Assembly (NCBI GenBank): GCA_013214445.1
Contig: JABSPG010000091.1
Location: 1 to 5,311 of the forward strand
Length of the DNA stretch: 5,311 nt
DNA from: Ekhidna sp.
GTDB taxonomy: Bacteria > Bacteroidota > Bacteroidia > Cytophagales > Cyclobacteriaceae
Reading direction: 5' to 3'
The notes beneath the pieces were generated by a model. That model saw nothing but the letters and a program-made list of their open reading frames with translations. It searched no databases and had not been told where the DNA came from. This document shows, piece by piece, positions 1-5,311 of the stretch (position 1 is the stretch's first letter; each line of letters starts with the position of its first letter). The translations under genes were made by a program, and so were the position numbers.

Positions 1-113
1 GTTAAAGGATCAAGCAATTCTAAATTCTTCTAGCTACAACCAGCTCCTTTCTTAACCCAAGTCAATGAAATTGATTTGCACCAAGGCCAGTTTTGCTGAA
101 GCAATCAAAAATT

Positions 114-119
114 AAGGAG
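114..119 (+). promoter_or_regulatory. Ribosome binding site for the dehydrogenase gene
   Basis: The hexamer AAGGAG lies six bases before the ATG at 126. This good Shine-Dalgarno match decides the start: the same frame stays open upstream to a TTG at 93, but those extra 11 residues (lysine-rich, MLKQSKIKEKI) have no ribosome site of their own and are not part of the enzyme fold, which begins with MKAITCLKYG. Confidence 0.75.
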
Positions 120-125
120 AAGATT

Positions 126-1058
126 ATGAAAGCAATTACGTGTTTAAAATATGGGGATGCAGAAAACCTGGTCTTAGCAGAAGTTGAAAAACCATCACCA
201 AAAGACAATGAAGTTCTTGTTAAAATACACGCCACTTCTGTCACCACAAGTGATGTCCTTATTCGCAGAATGAATGAAAAACCTATTCCAAAGTTTATCC
301 TTCAATGTGTTTTTGGTTTTGGAAAACCAAGAAAACCGATTTTGGGCATGGTGTCATCTGGTGTAATAGAAAGTAAGGGCTGCAGTGTGTCTTCTTTTAA
401 TATTGGCGATGAAGTTTTTGCATACGGATCTGTTTCAGCAGCAAAACGTCGTTTTGGTTCATATGCAGAATATATATGCCTACCTGAAGATTGGCACATT
501 GCTCATAAGCCTACTAACATGAGTCATTGTGATGCAGCAGCCATCCCTTATGGTGGATTACTCGCGTCGCATTTGTTGAATAAAGCTGAGATAAAAAAGG
601 GTGACAAGGTTTTAATTTATGGAGCTTCAGGTAGCATTGGTAGCATGGCGATACAATTGGCAAAAAATGCAGGAGCCATTGTAACAAGTGTTTGTAGTGG
701 AAAGAATTTTGAATTAGTAAAGTCCTTGGGAAGTGATTTTGAGATTGATTACACAAGGGAAGACGCTGAATTAGAACTAGAGACGTATAATTATGTGTTC
801 GATGCTGTTGGAAATGCTAAATCGTCAGCTCTCAAAGAGAAAAGCAAAAAAGCACTTTTGCCGAAAGGTAAATACATTTCGATTGATCATGGAATTCCAT
901 TAACTCTCAAAAGTGCTTTCCTGAATTTAAAGTCTTTGGCTGAGCAGGAGAAGATTAAACCCGTGATAGACAGAGTTTATCCTTTAGATAAAATGGCCGA
1001 GGCACACGCCTATGTTGAGAAAGGGCATAAAAAGGGCAATGTTGTCATTACTGTTTAA
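126..1058 (+). CDS. NAD(P)-dependent alcohol dehydrogenase / quinone oxidoreductase-like protein (zinc-free MDR family)
   Basis: This is a 310-residue cytoplasmic oxidoreductase of the medium-chain dehydrogenase/reductase superfamily. It should use NAD(P)H to reduce, or NAD(P)+ to oxidise, a small carbonyl, enone or quinone; the substrate cannot be told. The GroES-like N-terminal domain covers about residues 1-125 (GDEVFAYG at 94-101, FGSYAEY at 110-116). The Rossmann domain follows, with the dinucleotide loop GASGSIG at 166-172 and the second-strand stretch VCSGKN at 189-194. The Ser and Lys there are typical of NADPH-preferring quinone-oxidoreductase relatives. The C-terminal part (KIKPVIDRVYPLDKMAEAHA, from 276) is the usual family ending. 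No catalytic or structural zinc-binding cysteine cluster is seen. Length is close to the usual 310-340. The gene stands alone on this strand, and its stop abuts the stop of the convergent Crp/Fnr gene. Family confidence is high; exact reaction is unknown. Confidence 0.9.
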   Translation: MKAITCLKYGDAENLVLAEVEKPSPKDNEVLVKIHATSVTTSDVLIRRMNEKPIPKFILQCVFGFGKPRKPILGMVSSGVIESKGCSVSSFNIGDEVFAYGSVSAAKRRFGSYAEYICLPEDWHIAHKPTNMSHCDAAAIPYGGLLASHLLNKAEIKKGDKVLIYGASGSIGSMAIQLAKNAGAIVTSVCSGKNFELVKSLGSDFEIDYTREDAELELETYNYVFDAVGNAKSSALKEKSKKALLPKGKYISIDHGIPLTLKSAFLNLKSLAEQEKIKPVIDRVYPLDKMAEAHAYVEKGHKKGNVVITV

Positions 1059-1643
1059 CTATTCATTAGCGGATGAAGCAATCCGCTTTCTAATACGACT
1101 TAAAGATTCGGGTTTTACTCCAATATAGCTAGCTAGATGGTATTGAGGTATCCGTTGGAATAAATCAGGCCTGGATTTTTGTAGTTTCAGATAACGTTGC
1201 TCAGGTGAATCAGTATAGTATGAAGCCAATGCATTTCGTTGTTCAGCAAAGGCAGCTTCCATGATGATACGTGAGATGGTTTCAAATCTGGGAAAGCGTT
1301 CGAATAGTGCCTGCCCTTGTTCTTCATTCCCTACGACAACAGTCGTCTCTTCCATACAAATCCAGTTGTGATTAGCCGCATTTTGCGAGGCAGTAGCATT
1401 TGATGAGATAACCCATTGTTCTTCTGTGAAAAAATTGGTCGTCTTTTCTTCACCATCTGTAAGTATATACTCTCTAACACAGCCTTCAAGGATAAAATAG
1501 GTATCGACCGATAACTGACCCGCTCTGAGCAGGAACTCACCCTTTTTAAAAGCTTTAGTTTGCATACTTTCCACAAGACCTTCACTTTCTTCGGCGTTGA
1601 GGGTAGAAATTTTTGAGAAGTAGTTTAGAAATTTGTTTTTCAT
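1059..1643 (-). CDS. Crp/Fnr family transcriptional regulator
   Basis: A 194-residue cytoplasmic DNA-binding regulator. The N-terminal cyclic-nucleotide-binding-like beta-roll is seen at about residues 15-110, with the family pattern KKGEFLLRAG (33-42) followed by YFILEGCVREY (49-59). A long dimerisation helix follows at about 118-145. The C-terminal winged helix-turn-helix lies at about 147-190 (HLASYIGVKPESLSRIRKR, 169-187), the recognition part being PESLSRIRKR. The cysteine cluster of Fnr-type oxygen sensors is absent, and the phosphate-binding signature of true cAMP receptors is not evident, so the ligand is unknown. The length fits the short Crp/Fnr proteins common in Bacteroidota. The ATG has no clear Shine-Dalgarno site, which is common in this phylum. 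It is convergent with the dehydrogenase, and stop codons abut; it may regulate that neighbour, but no operator was recognised. Confidence 0.9.
   Translation of the reverse strand: MKNKFLNYFSKISTLNAEESEGLVESMQTKAFKKGEFLLRAGQLSVDTYFILEGCVREYILTDGEEKTTNFFTEEQWVISSNATASQNAANHNWICMEETTVVVGNEEQGQALFERFPRFETISRIIMEAAFAEQRNALASYYTDSPEQRYLKLQKSRPDLFQRIPQYHLASYIGVKPESLSRIRKRIASSANE
1068..1087 (+). terminator. Possible terminator hairpin of the dehydrogenase gene
   Basis: AGCGGAT (1068-1074) and ATCCGCT (1081-1087) form a perfect 7-bp stem with a 6-base loop, starting 9 bases after the dehydrogenase stop. Downstream on the + strand is only TTTCT, a weak U-tract. The hairpin lies inside the last codons of the convergent regulator gene. 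It is the only stem near this gene end, so a terminator role is reasonable but not certain. Confidence 0.4.
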
Positions 1644-1660
1644 GAGTGGATCGAAACTGT

Positions 1661-1909
1661 CTATATCATACAGATAAGATAATCATTTATAAAAGATCTC
1701 AATACCGATTGCTTCTCAAGCTCATGGTCCTCGTATATCTTTTCACATCGTGAACCGTCGAGCTTAATCAAGATTTCCTTTATCATGATTTTATATGTCC
1801 TTTTCTCTAATTCGAGCCTTATAAGCATATTCCGTTCATAGGCACTAGTGTCCGGTAGGAAGTGGATTAAGAGTATCTCACTTCCTTCATGTCCAAATTC
1901 ATTGTGAGT
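1661..1909 (-). other. Open frame of 82 codons ahead of the regulator; possible gene remnant or small protein
   Basis: On the - strand, the frame from 1909 to the TAG at 1661-1663 is open for 82 codons. It reads like protein: GSEILLIHFLPDTSAYERN near its start, a lysine/glutamate-rich helical-looking middle (residues about 33-50), and LEKQSVLRSFINDYLI near the end. It has no ATG until codon 28 (1828), which would give about 55 residues, and no good ribosome site there. The stop lies 17 bases before the regulator's ATG in the same orientation. I do not recognise a family. It could be a broken 3' gene piece, a short hypothetical gene translated from 1828, or chance. Confidence 0.25.
1857..1886. 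repeat. 8-bp inverted repeat
   Basis: AGGAAGTG (1857-1864) and CACTTCCT (1879-1886) are perfect inverted copies separated by 14 bases. No T-run follows on either strand, so it is not a standard terminator. It may be a transcript hairpin, a site for a dimeric protein (the spacing is wide for Crp/Fnr) or chance. Confidence 0.35.
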
Positions 1910-1985
1910 TTAACCTGATTTTGATTTTTAATTGAGCTGCTGTATAAGATCTAATGCATAGTTTACGACGCAAGCCCTCAAGTCT

Positions 1986-2057
1986 TTAGCCTTTTACGTT
2001 CACTACATATCTACTCAAGGTAATACCGTCATCTAAAACCAAATCATTGCTGGCCTT
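1986..2057 (-). other. In-frame 23-codon continuation behind the serine hydrolase stop
   Basis: Directly after the hydrolase's TGA (2058-2060), the same frame stays open for 23 codons to a TAA at 1986-1988. Its peptide includes NDLVLDDGITLSRYVVNVKG, which looks like beta-strand protein sequence. The hydrolase already ends normally for its fold, so this could be a former C-terminal tail cut off by a nonsense change, or simply chance. Confidence 0.2.
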
Positions 2058-3152
2058 TCATGATTCATCAATTATCTCCATCAGCTTAAAACACAGTTGA
2101 TCGATTTTCTCAGCATGCTTGTGAAACGCAGACACATTAGACAATATGACCACCCCATTTTTCCTTTCTAAGTCCAGTGCCATTGACGATCTGTATCCAC
2201 CGGTAGCGCCATTATGCCAAATCAATTCTAGATCCTTTTTCCTCTTGAGGATATGCCACCCAAGTCCAATACTCATCTTGTTGCCTACTCTGAATGTAGG
2301 GCGTTGCGTAAGCGTCAATTCTCTATTTGTTTCTTCAAATTGAGCCAATGCAAAATGGGACAAATCTTCTACTGTTGAGATAATTGCACCTGCGCCAGCC
2401 AGCGCTTCAAAATCCCAGTTTGCGGTGATATCCCCGTCGGGATTCAATCCATTGATAAGCTTCGCTTCAAGTGTTTCTCTATTACTTGTAGAATGCGGCA
2501 TGTCATATTTATTGAAGATTCTTTCATAGAGTAGTGATTCATACGGTGAATCGGTAATCTGGGCCAACTCAAATCCCAATAGTCCTGATCCAAGATTGGA
2601 GTATTCATATTTTGTTCCAGGTTCATGACTTAGGTTCACTTCAGATCTTAAATATTCAGCGAGTTTACGCTTATTGTAATGCTTAAAGGGATTGGATTGA
2701 TGAACAGCTGAAACCTCAAAATTGGAAGGAAGTCTGGGTAGACCTGATGTGTGATTCGCCAGCTGTCTGAAGGTAATTGGCTTAGCGATATTCACTTTTA
2801 AGTCAAGATAATCCTGAATATGATCCTCCAATTTTAGTTTTTCTTCTACTACCAAACTCGCAAGCAGTGTAGCGGTAAACACTTTTGTCAGTGAGCCAAT
2901 TTCAAAAGCACTTTGATGATTTTCAATAAAGCGTATTGAATCATCCTTTTTCGTTAACCCAATAAAACTAACTGCACCATTTTTTATCAATGCAACTGAA
3001 AATTCCGTGTTGTTTGGAAATGATTTTATGCTATTGAAAATTAGTTGAGATTGGCGATCGTTCTCATTGTTTCTCACTGGTGTCAGCTTTCTCGAACAAC
3101 TCAAAAGAACCAATCCCGCGACTATCATGAGAAAAGTAGGTCTAATTTTCAT
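2058..3152 (-). CDS. Beta-lactamase-family serine hydrolase, predicted lipoprotein
   Basis: A 364-residue serine hydrolase of the class C beta-lactamase / penicillin-binding-protein-like family (Pfam Beta-lactamase). A lipoprotein signal peptide ends in the lipobox LLSC, with Cys19 as the lipidated residue. The residues after it (SRK) lack the acidic signal that Bacteroidota use for surface export, so the periplasmic side is more likely. The catalytic set is complete: SLTK with Ser87 and Lys90, YSN at 184-186, and HNG at 313-315 in place of KTG. HTSGLPRLP (134-142) and GLGWH (296-300) are further family marks. Members include D-aminopeptidases, esterases, DD-peptidases and beta-lactamases; the substrate is not predictable, and antibiotic resistance should not be assumed. 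It is the last gene of the - strand operon, 8 bases after the membrane-protein gene. An in-frame 23-codon tail lies behind its stop. Confidence 0.92.
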   Translation of the reverse strand: MKIRPTFLMIVAGLVLLSCSRKLTPVRNNENDRQSQLIFNSIKSFPNNTEFSVALIKNGAVSFIGLTKKDDSIRFIENHQSAFEIGSLTKVFTATLLASLVVEEKLKLEDHIQDYLDLKVNIAKPITFRQLANHTSGLPRLPSNFEVSAVHQSNPFKHYNKRKLAEYLRSEVNLSHEPGTKYEYSNLGSGLLGFELAQITDSPYESLLYERIFNKYDMPHSTSNRETLEAKLINGLNPDGDITANWDFEALAGAGAIISTVEDLSHFALAQFEETNRELTLTQRPTFRVGNKMSIGLGWHILKRKKDLELIWHNGATGGYRSSMALDLERKNGVVILSNVSAFHKHAEKIDQLCFKLMEIIDES

Positions 3153-3160
3153 AATTCAAT

Positions 3161-3808
3161 TCATTTTTTGATTCTGGCCAGCATCAATATCCCCAACCAG
3201 ATAAACCAAACTATTTGTAGCAGTCCAAAAACAGCACCTGCATCGGAAAGTCCAGGTACCATGGAGATGATTCCGGCAAGACCAACAATGATTCCAAGCC
3301 AATTGATGGCCTTAGAAAGTTGATTGGATTTAAGTAAAGCAGCACTTATGATTAGCATCCATACCCCTCCAACCACTTCTACTCCTCCGCCTAATGCGTT
3401 ATGGATGGTGTCTATTACTACCCAAAAATCCGCTGCTTGCTGTGGGTCTTGCTCAAAAAGGGTAGCAGAAGCGTCCAAACCAACAATTGCAACCATGCCA
3501 CTGGCTATGACCAAGCCTGACCAGATGTAGCCAAAGATCGCACTGGTACTACTTAGCCATAAGGTCGTTAAATAGCTTATTCCCCGAACAATAAATACAA
3601 GTATGACACCAAAAATCACATAGATCAACAAGATCCATGACTGAAACAATAACCGGTTATCCAAGAGGAAACTAAGCTTGGTTACTGTACTGCTTGATTC
3701 GTCCATGAGTGGCGCCATCCCAGTGAATAGCACCACAAAGCCTATGACGTAAATTGCTCCTGCAGAAAGAGCCGATATACCGCTTGTCTTTAAAAGTTGT
3801 GTATTCAT
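3161..3808 (-). CDS. Six-helix integral membrane protein, possibly DUF4386 family
   Basis: A 215-residue protein, almost entirely hydrophobic, for the inner membrane. About six transmembrane segments can be placed near residues 11-33, 55-78, 86-110, 140-159, 168-184 and 191-211. A soluble loop carrying FEQDPQQAADFW lies at 118-129. The end is basic (ARIKK). Size, the six-helix layout and the C-terminal part (AVFGLLQIVWFIWLGILML, 192-210) resemble DUF4386 proteins, whose function is unknown; I hold this family name only moderately. No enzyme or transporter motif was seen. The gene starts 9 bases after the receptor stop and ends 8 bases before the serine hydrolase, so it is translated from the same transcript. 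No strong ribosome site precedes its ATG. Confidence 0.8.
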   Translation of the reverse strand: MNTQLLKTSGISALSAGAIYVIGFVVLFTGMAPLMDESSSTVTKLSFLLDNRLLFQSWILLIYVIFGVILVFIVRGISYLTTLWLSSTSAIFGYIWSGLVIASGMVAIVGLDASATLFEQDPQQAADFWVVIDTIHNALGGGVEVVGGVWMLIISAALLKSNQLSKAINWLGIIVGLAGIISMVPGLSDAGAVFGLLQIVWFIWLGILMLARIKK

Positions 3809-3817
3809 AAGTAGGTT

Positions 3818-5125
3818 TTAGAAATAAATTCTGTACATCAAATTCGGTAACAGTCCAAACTGGGTGGTATATCCAATGCCCTTTGCAGCATTAGCGTCAT
3901 AGAATTCGGTTAGCCTTCCTTTATTGTTTGTGATGTTATCAATGTTTAAGAGTAGCTCATAAGTAGCTTTGGATTTTTCCCATTTGTAAGAAGCCGAAAT
4001 AGAGAGATTATAAATGTCTTCTATGGCATTTACAAAGGCATTGCTTACATCAAATACTTCTCGATTTTCGAGATTTACCGCCGCGTTTCCCTGATTGTCC
4101 CTTAAGACAGGAAGTATTTTTTTACCGCCTCCGATAAAAAGGCGTGTATTTAAAGTGAGTGTCTTGTTTTTCTTTTTGCCTAGTTGCGTAAACTCTTTGC
4201 CACCCAAGATATTCACCAGGTAATTACCTTCAAATCTTGTGCTCCGTTCAATGTCATCCAGTGCTGTGTATCTGGATTGAAACCACGTGCCATTCACCAT
4301 GAAGTAGTGGTTGTTGCTAAAGAATTTCTGCAACGAGACTTCTACACCATAGTTGCGACCTGTACCTTCATTGACCAAATCAGTGTACTCAAACTCCAAG
4401 TCTTCATTGATGGTAGCGAAGTAGCTGGAATCTGCTGCTACTGGGAGGTCGTATAGGTTTTGATAATATACTTCCACCCGTGCCTGCAGGTCTGGTCGGA
4501 GGTTCCGAGTATATCCTGCCACAAAATGGTGAGCTTTGAGCAAGTCCAGGTCTTTGTTGGGCTGATGAACATTTCCTTCTATATCCGGTACCTCAGCAAA
4601 GTAGTGATGTACTCTTTCCATGGCACTATGCATACCGTAACCGAAACTGAAAGTAGATCGATCAGTGGCAGCCCATGAAGCAGACAGCCTAGGTTCAATG
4701 GTAGACTTATTGTTTAAAAGTACATTGGTATTATGTAATCCAGTCACCAATGTGAACTCATTATTGATCCGATGTTTCCAGCTCACATAGTTTCTAAGCA
4801 TTCCGATACTTTCATCAAAGTCGATCATTTGAATAGGAAATTCATCTGAAGCATCCTGCATCACCTGACGGTTTTTGGTACTGGTATTGCCATAATAAGT
4901 GCCCACTTGTATCTTGTTTCTGCTATCCAATTTATGATGATAATCTACTTGTGCCCGATAGGTCAGATTGTTTAAGTCTGCAACGAAGCTGTTTCTTCGC
5001 TCAAATGCTGCCGATTCTTGCGTGATGTCATCCTCCACACCATCAGCGGAAAACCCGATCCTAGTCTCCAAAAAGTTACTATTGTTAAAGCCATATACAT
5101 CGTGATATATTACTATACCATACAC
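3818..5125 (-). pseudogene. TonB-dependent outer-membrane receptor, 5'-truncated (C-terminal beta-barrel only)
   Basis: The 435 codons encode the C-terminal part of a TonB-dependent receptor barrel: alternating strands rich in aromatic and polar residues, paired by turns and long loops (for example SFSFGYGMH-like strands and RNYGVEVSLQKFF). It ends with NIDNITNN (394-401) and LMYRIYF with the terminal Phe needed for barrel insertion. Full receptors of this kind have about 700-900 residues. Missing here are the signal peptide, any carboxypeptidase-like regulatory domain, the TonB box, the plug and the first barrel strands. The open frame begins right after a TAA (5129-5131); its first possible start is a GTG at 5125, and the first in-frame ATG is only codon 89 (4861). 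No signal sequence or ribosome site is present, so a working receptor is unlikely. The kept part is otherwise undamaged, which points to a recent loss. It heads the operon with the membrane protein and serine hydrolase; the ligand is unknown. Confidence 0.85.
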
Positions 5126-5159
5126 TATTTATACCATTTGAACTTTAATTGAACCTTTC
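5100..5159. other. Probable rearrangement or deletion junction
   Basis: Receptor-like sequence on the - strand fades out near its codons 1-11 (about 5095-5125), and nuclease-like sequence on the + strand begins near 5157. The bases between are AT-rich and match neither protein. Both genes point away from this point and both lack their 5' ends. No terminal inverted repeat or target duplication was found inside the window, so the mechanism is open. Confidence 0.5.
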
Positions 5160-5311
5160 AAAAGTATAAATCCTTATGCTAGGGTATGTGCTCACATTAA
5201 ATCTGAAAAAAAATTTGATTCGTTTAGGATTTTATATTGTAAAGAAAGTAGAAAAAGACATTGGGAAAAAAAACTAATAGAGAGTTATATACCAAAATAT
5301 AATAAAACTCA
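5142..5311 (+). pseudogene. GIY-YIG nuclease-like gene fragment, front part missing, runs off the window
   Basis: After an in-frame TGA (5139-5141), the + strand frame is open to the window end (56 codons). From about 5160 it reads KSINPYARVCAHIKSEKKF, then FRILYCKE and LIESYIPKYNKT at the end. This fits the second half of a GIY-YIG domain: the S-x-NP-x-x-R-x-x-x-H segment, then the helix with the conserved acidic residue in the pattern E-x-x-LI-x-x-Y-x-PKYN. The GIY and YIG strands that should come first are absent in all three + frames upstream. No ATG, GTG or TTG start exists in this frame. Two runs of eight A (5206-5213, 5266-5273) lie in it, yet the frame holds across both. The DNA is clearly richer in A and T than the genes to the left, suggesting a different origin. 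Such domains occur in repair, homing and restriction enzymes; which type is not clear. Confidence 0.55.

Larger units (their letters stand above)
1644..2057. other. 414-base gap without a confident gene; possible decayed coding DNA
   Basis: This stretch lies between the serine hydrolase and the Crp/Fnr gene, both on the - strand. No tRNA, rRNA or CRISPR pattern and no + strand gene is seen. It contains an in-frame continuation behind the hydrolase stop, an open 82-codon - strand frame and an inverted repeat, each listed separately. The promoter of the regulator must lie here or further upstream, but no convincing match to the Bacteroidota TTTG / TAnnTTTG elements was found just before its ATG. 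Confidence 0.6.

Noticed and set aside
1..33. Open frame from the left edge reading VKGSSNSKFF then TAG, possibly the end of an upstream gene
   Set aside because: Ten codons are too few to show coding, and no family can be recognised.
32..45. AGCT ... AGCT mini-hairpin followed by CCTTTCTT as a terminator
   Set aside because: A 4-bp stem is too weak and is expected by chance.
75..95. Bacteroidota-type promoter for the dehydrogenase (TTTG at 75-78 with CAGTTTTG at 88-95)
   Set aside because: The spacing is about 9 bases instead of about 19-20, and the second element has a mismatch; no better -33 element was found.
514..756. Antisense open frame of 80 codons opposite the dehydrogenase
   Set aside because: It lies wholly inside a clear Rossmann-domain gene, and its translation is low in recognisable protein features.
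3324..3530. + strand frame opposite the membrane-protein gene
   Set aside because: It is threonine/proline/serine-rich noise from the reverse of hydrophobic codons; the opposite strand holds a coherent six-helix protein in an operon.
4184..4678. Two + strand frames opposite the receptor barrel
   Set aside because: No family features; the - strand frame is a clear receptor barrel through this whole region.
5176..5277. 33-codon + strand frame starting ATG at 5176 (MLGYVLTLNLKK...)
   Set aside because: It overlaps the GIY-YIG-like frame, is dominated by lysine codons from A-runs and has no ribosome site; the other frame has the recognisable motifs.
5126..5311. Insertion sequence or transposon end
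   Set aside because: No terminal inverted repeat, transposase motif or target duplication is visible in the part present.
1..5311. CRISPR array, tRNA, rRNA or riboswitch
   Set aside because: No regularly spaced repeats, cloverleaf-like T-arm sequence (GGTTCRAAT) or known riboswitch core was seen on either strand.

Overview
The window suggests a member of the phylum Bacteroidota, most likely a free-living Cytophagales/Flavobacteriia-type bacterium. The evidence is the AT-rich coding DNA, a short Crp/Fnr regulator of the kind common in that phylum, a TonB-dependent outer-membrane receptor barrel of the Bacteroidota type, a lipoprotein serine hydrolase, and mostly weak Shine-Dalgarno sites. The genus cannot be fixed from the sequence alone.

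Left part (1-1643): a zinc-free medium-chain NAD(P)H dehydrogenase/quinone oxidoreductase-like gene on the + strand (126-1058) faces a Crp/Fnr-family regulator on the - strand (1059-1643). The two stop codons abut with no base between them. A short hairpin in the 3' end of the regulator gene may end the dehydrogenase transcript. Such regulators often sit beside the genes they control, so a regulatory link is possible but not shown.

Middle gap (1644-2057): 414 bases with no confident gene. On the - strand it holds a 23-codon in-frame continuation behind the serine hydrolase stop, an 82-codon open stretch lacking an early start that ends 17 bases before the regulator, and an 8-bp inverted repeat. 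It may be decayed coding DNA.

Right part (2058-5125, - strand): three tightly packed genes read right to left: a TonB-dependent receptor barrel, a six-helix membrane protein that may belong to DUF4386, and a beta-lactamase-family serine hydrolase lipoprotein. Gaps are 9 and 8 bases, so they form one transcription unit. The receptor has lost its signal peptide, plug and early barrel, and the operon's original promoter is gone or lies elsewhere.

Right edge (5126-5311): very AT-rich DNA encodes, on the + strand, the C-terminal part of what looks like a GIY-YIG nuclease domain, also missing its front half. Receptor and nuclease point away from each other and both lack their 5' ends at the same place, which marks a deletion, rearrangement or insertion junction, or an assembly join. 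No complete new system is visible; this junction is the most notable point in the window.
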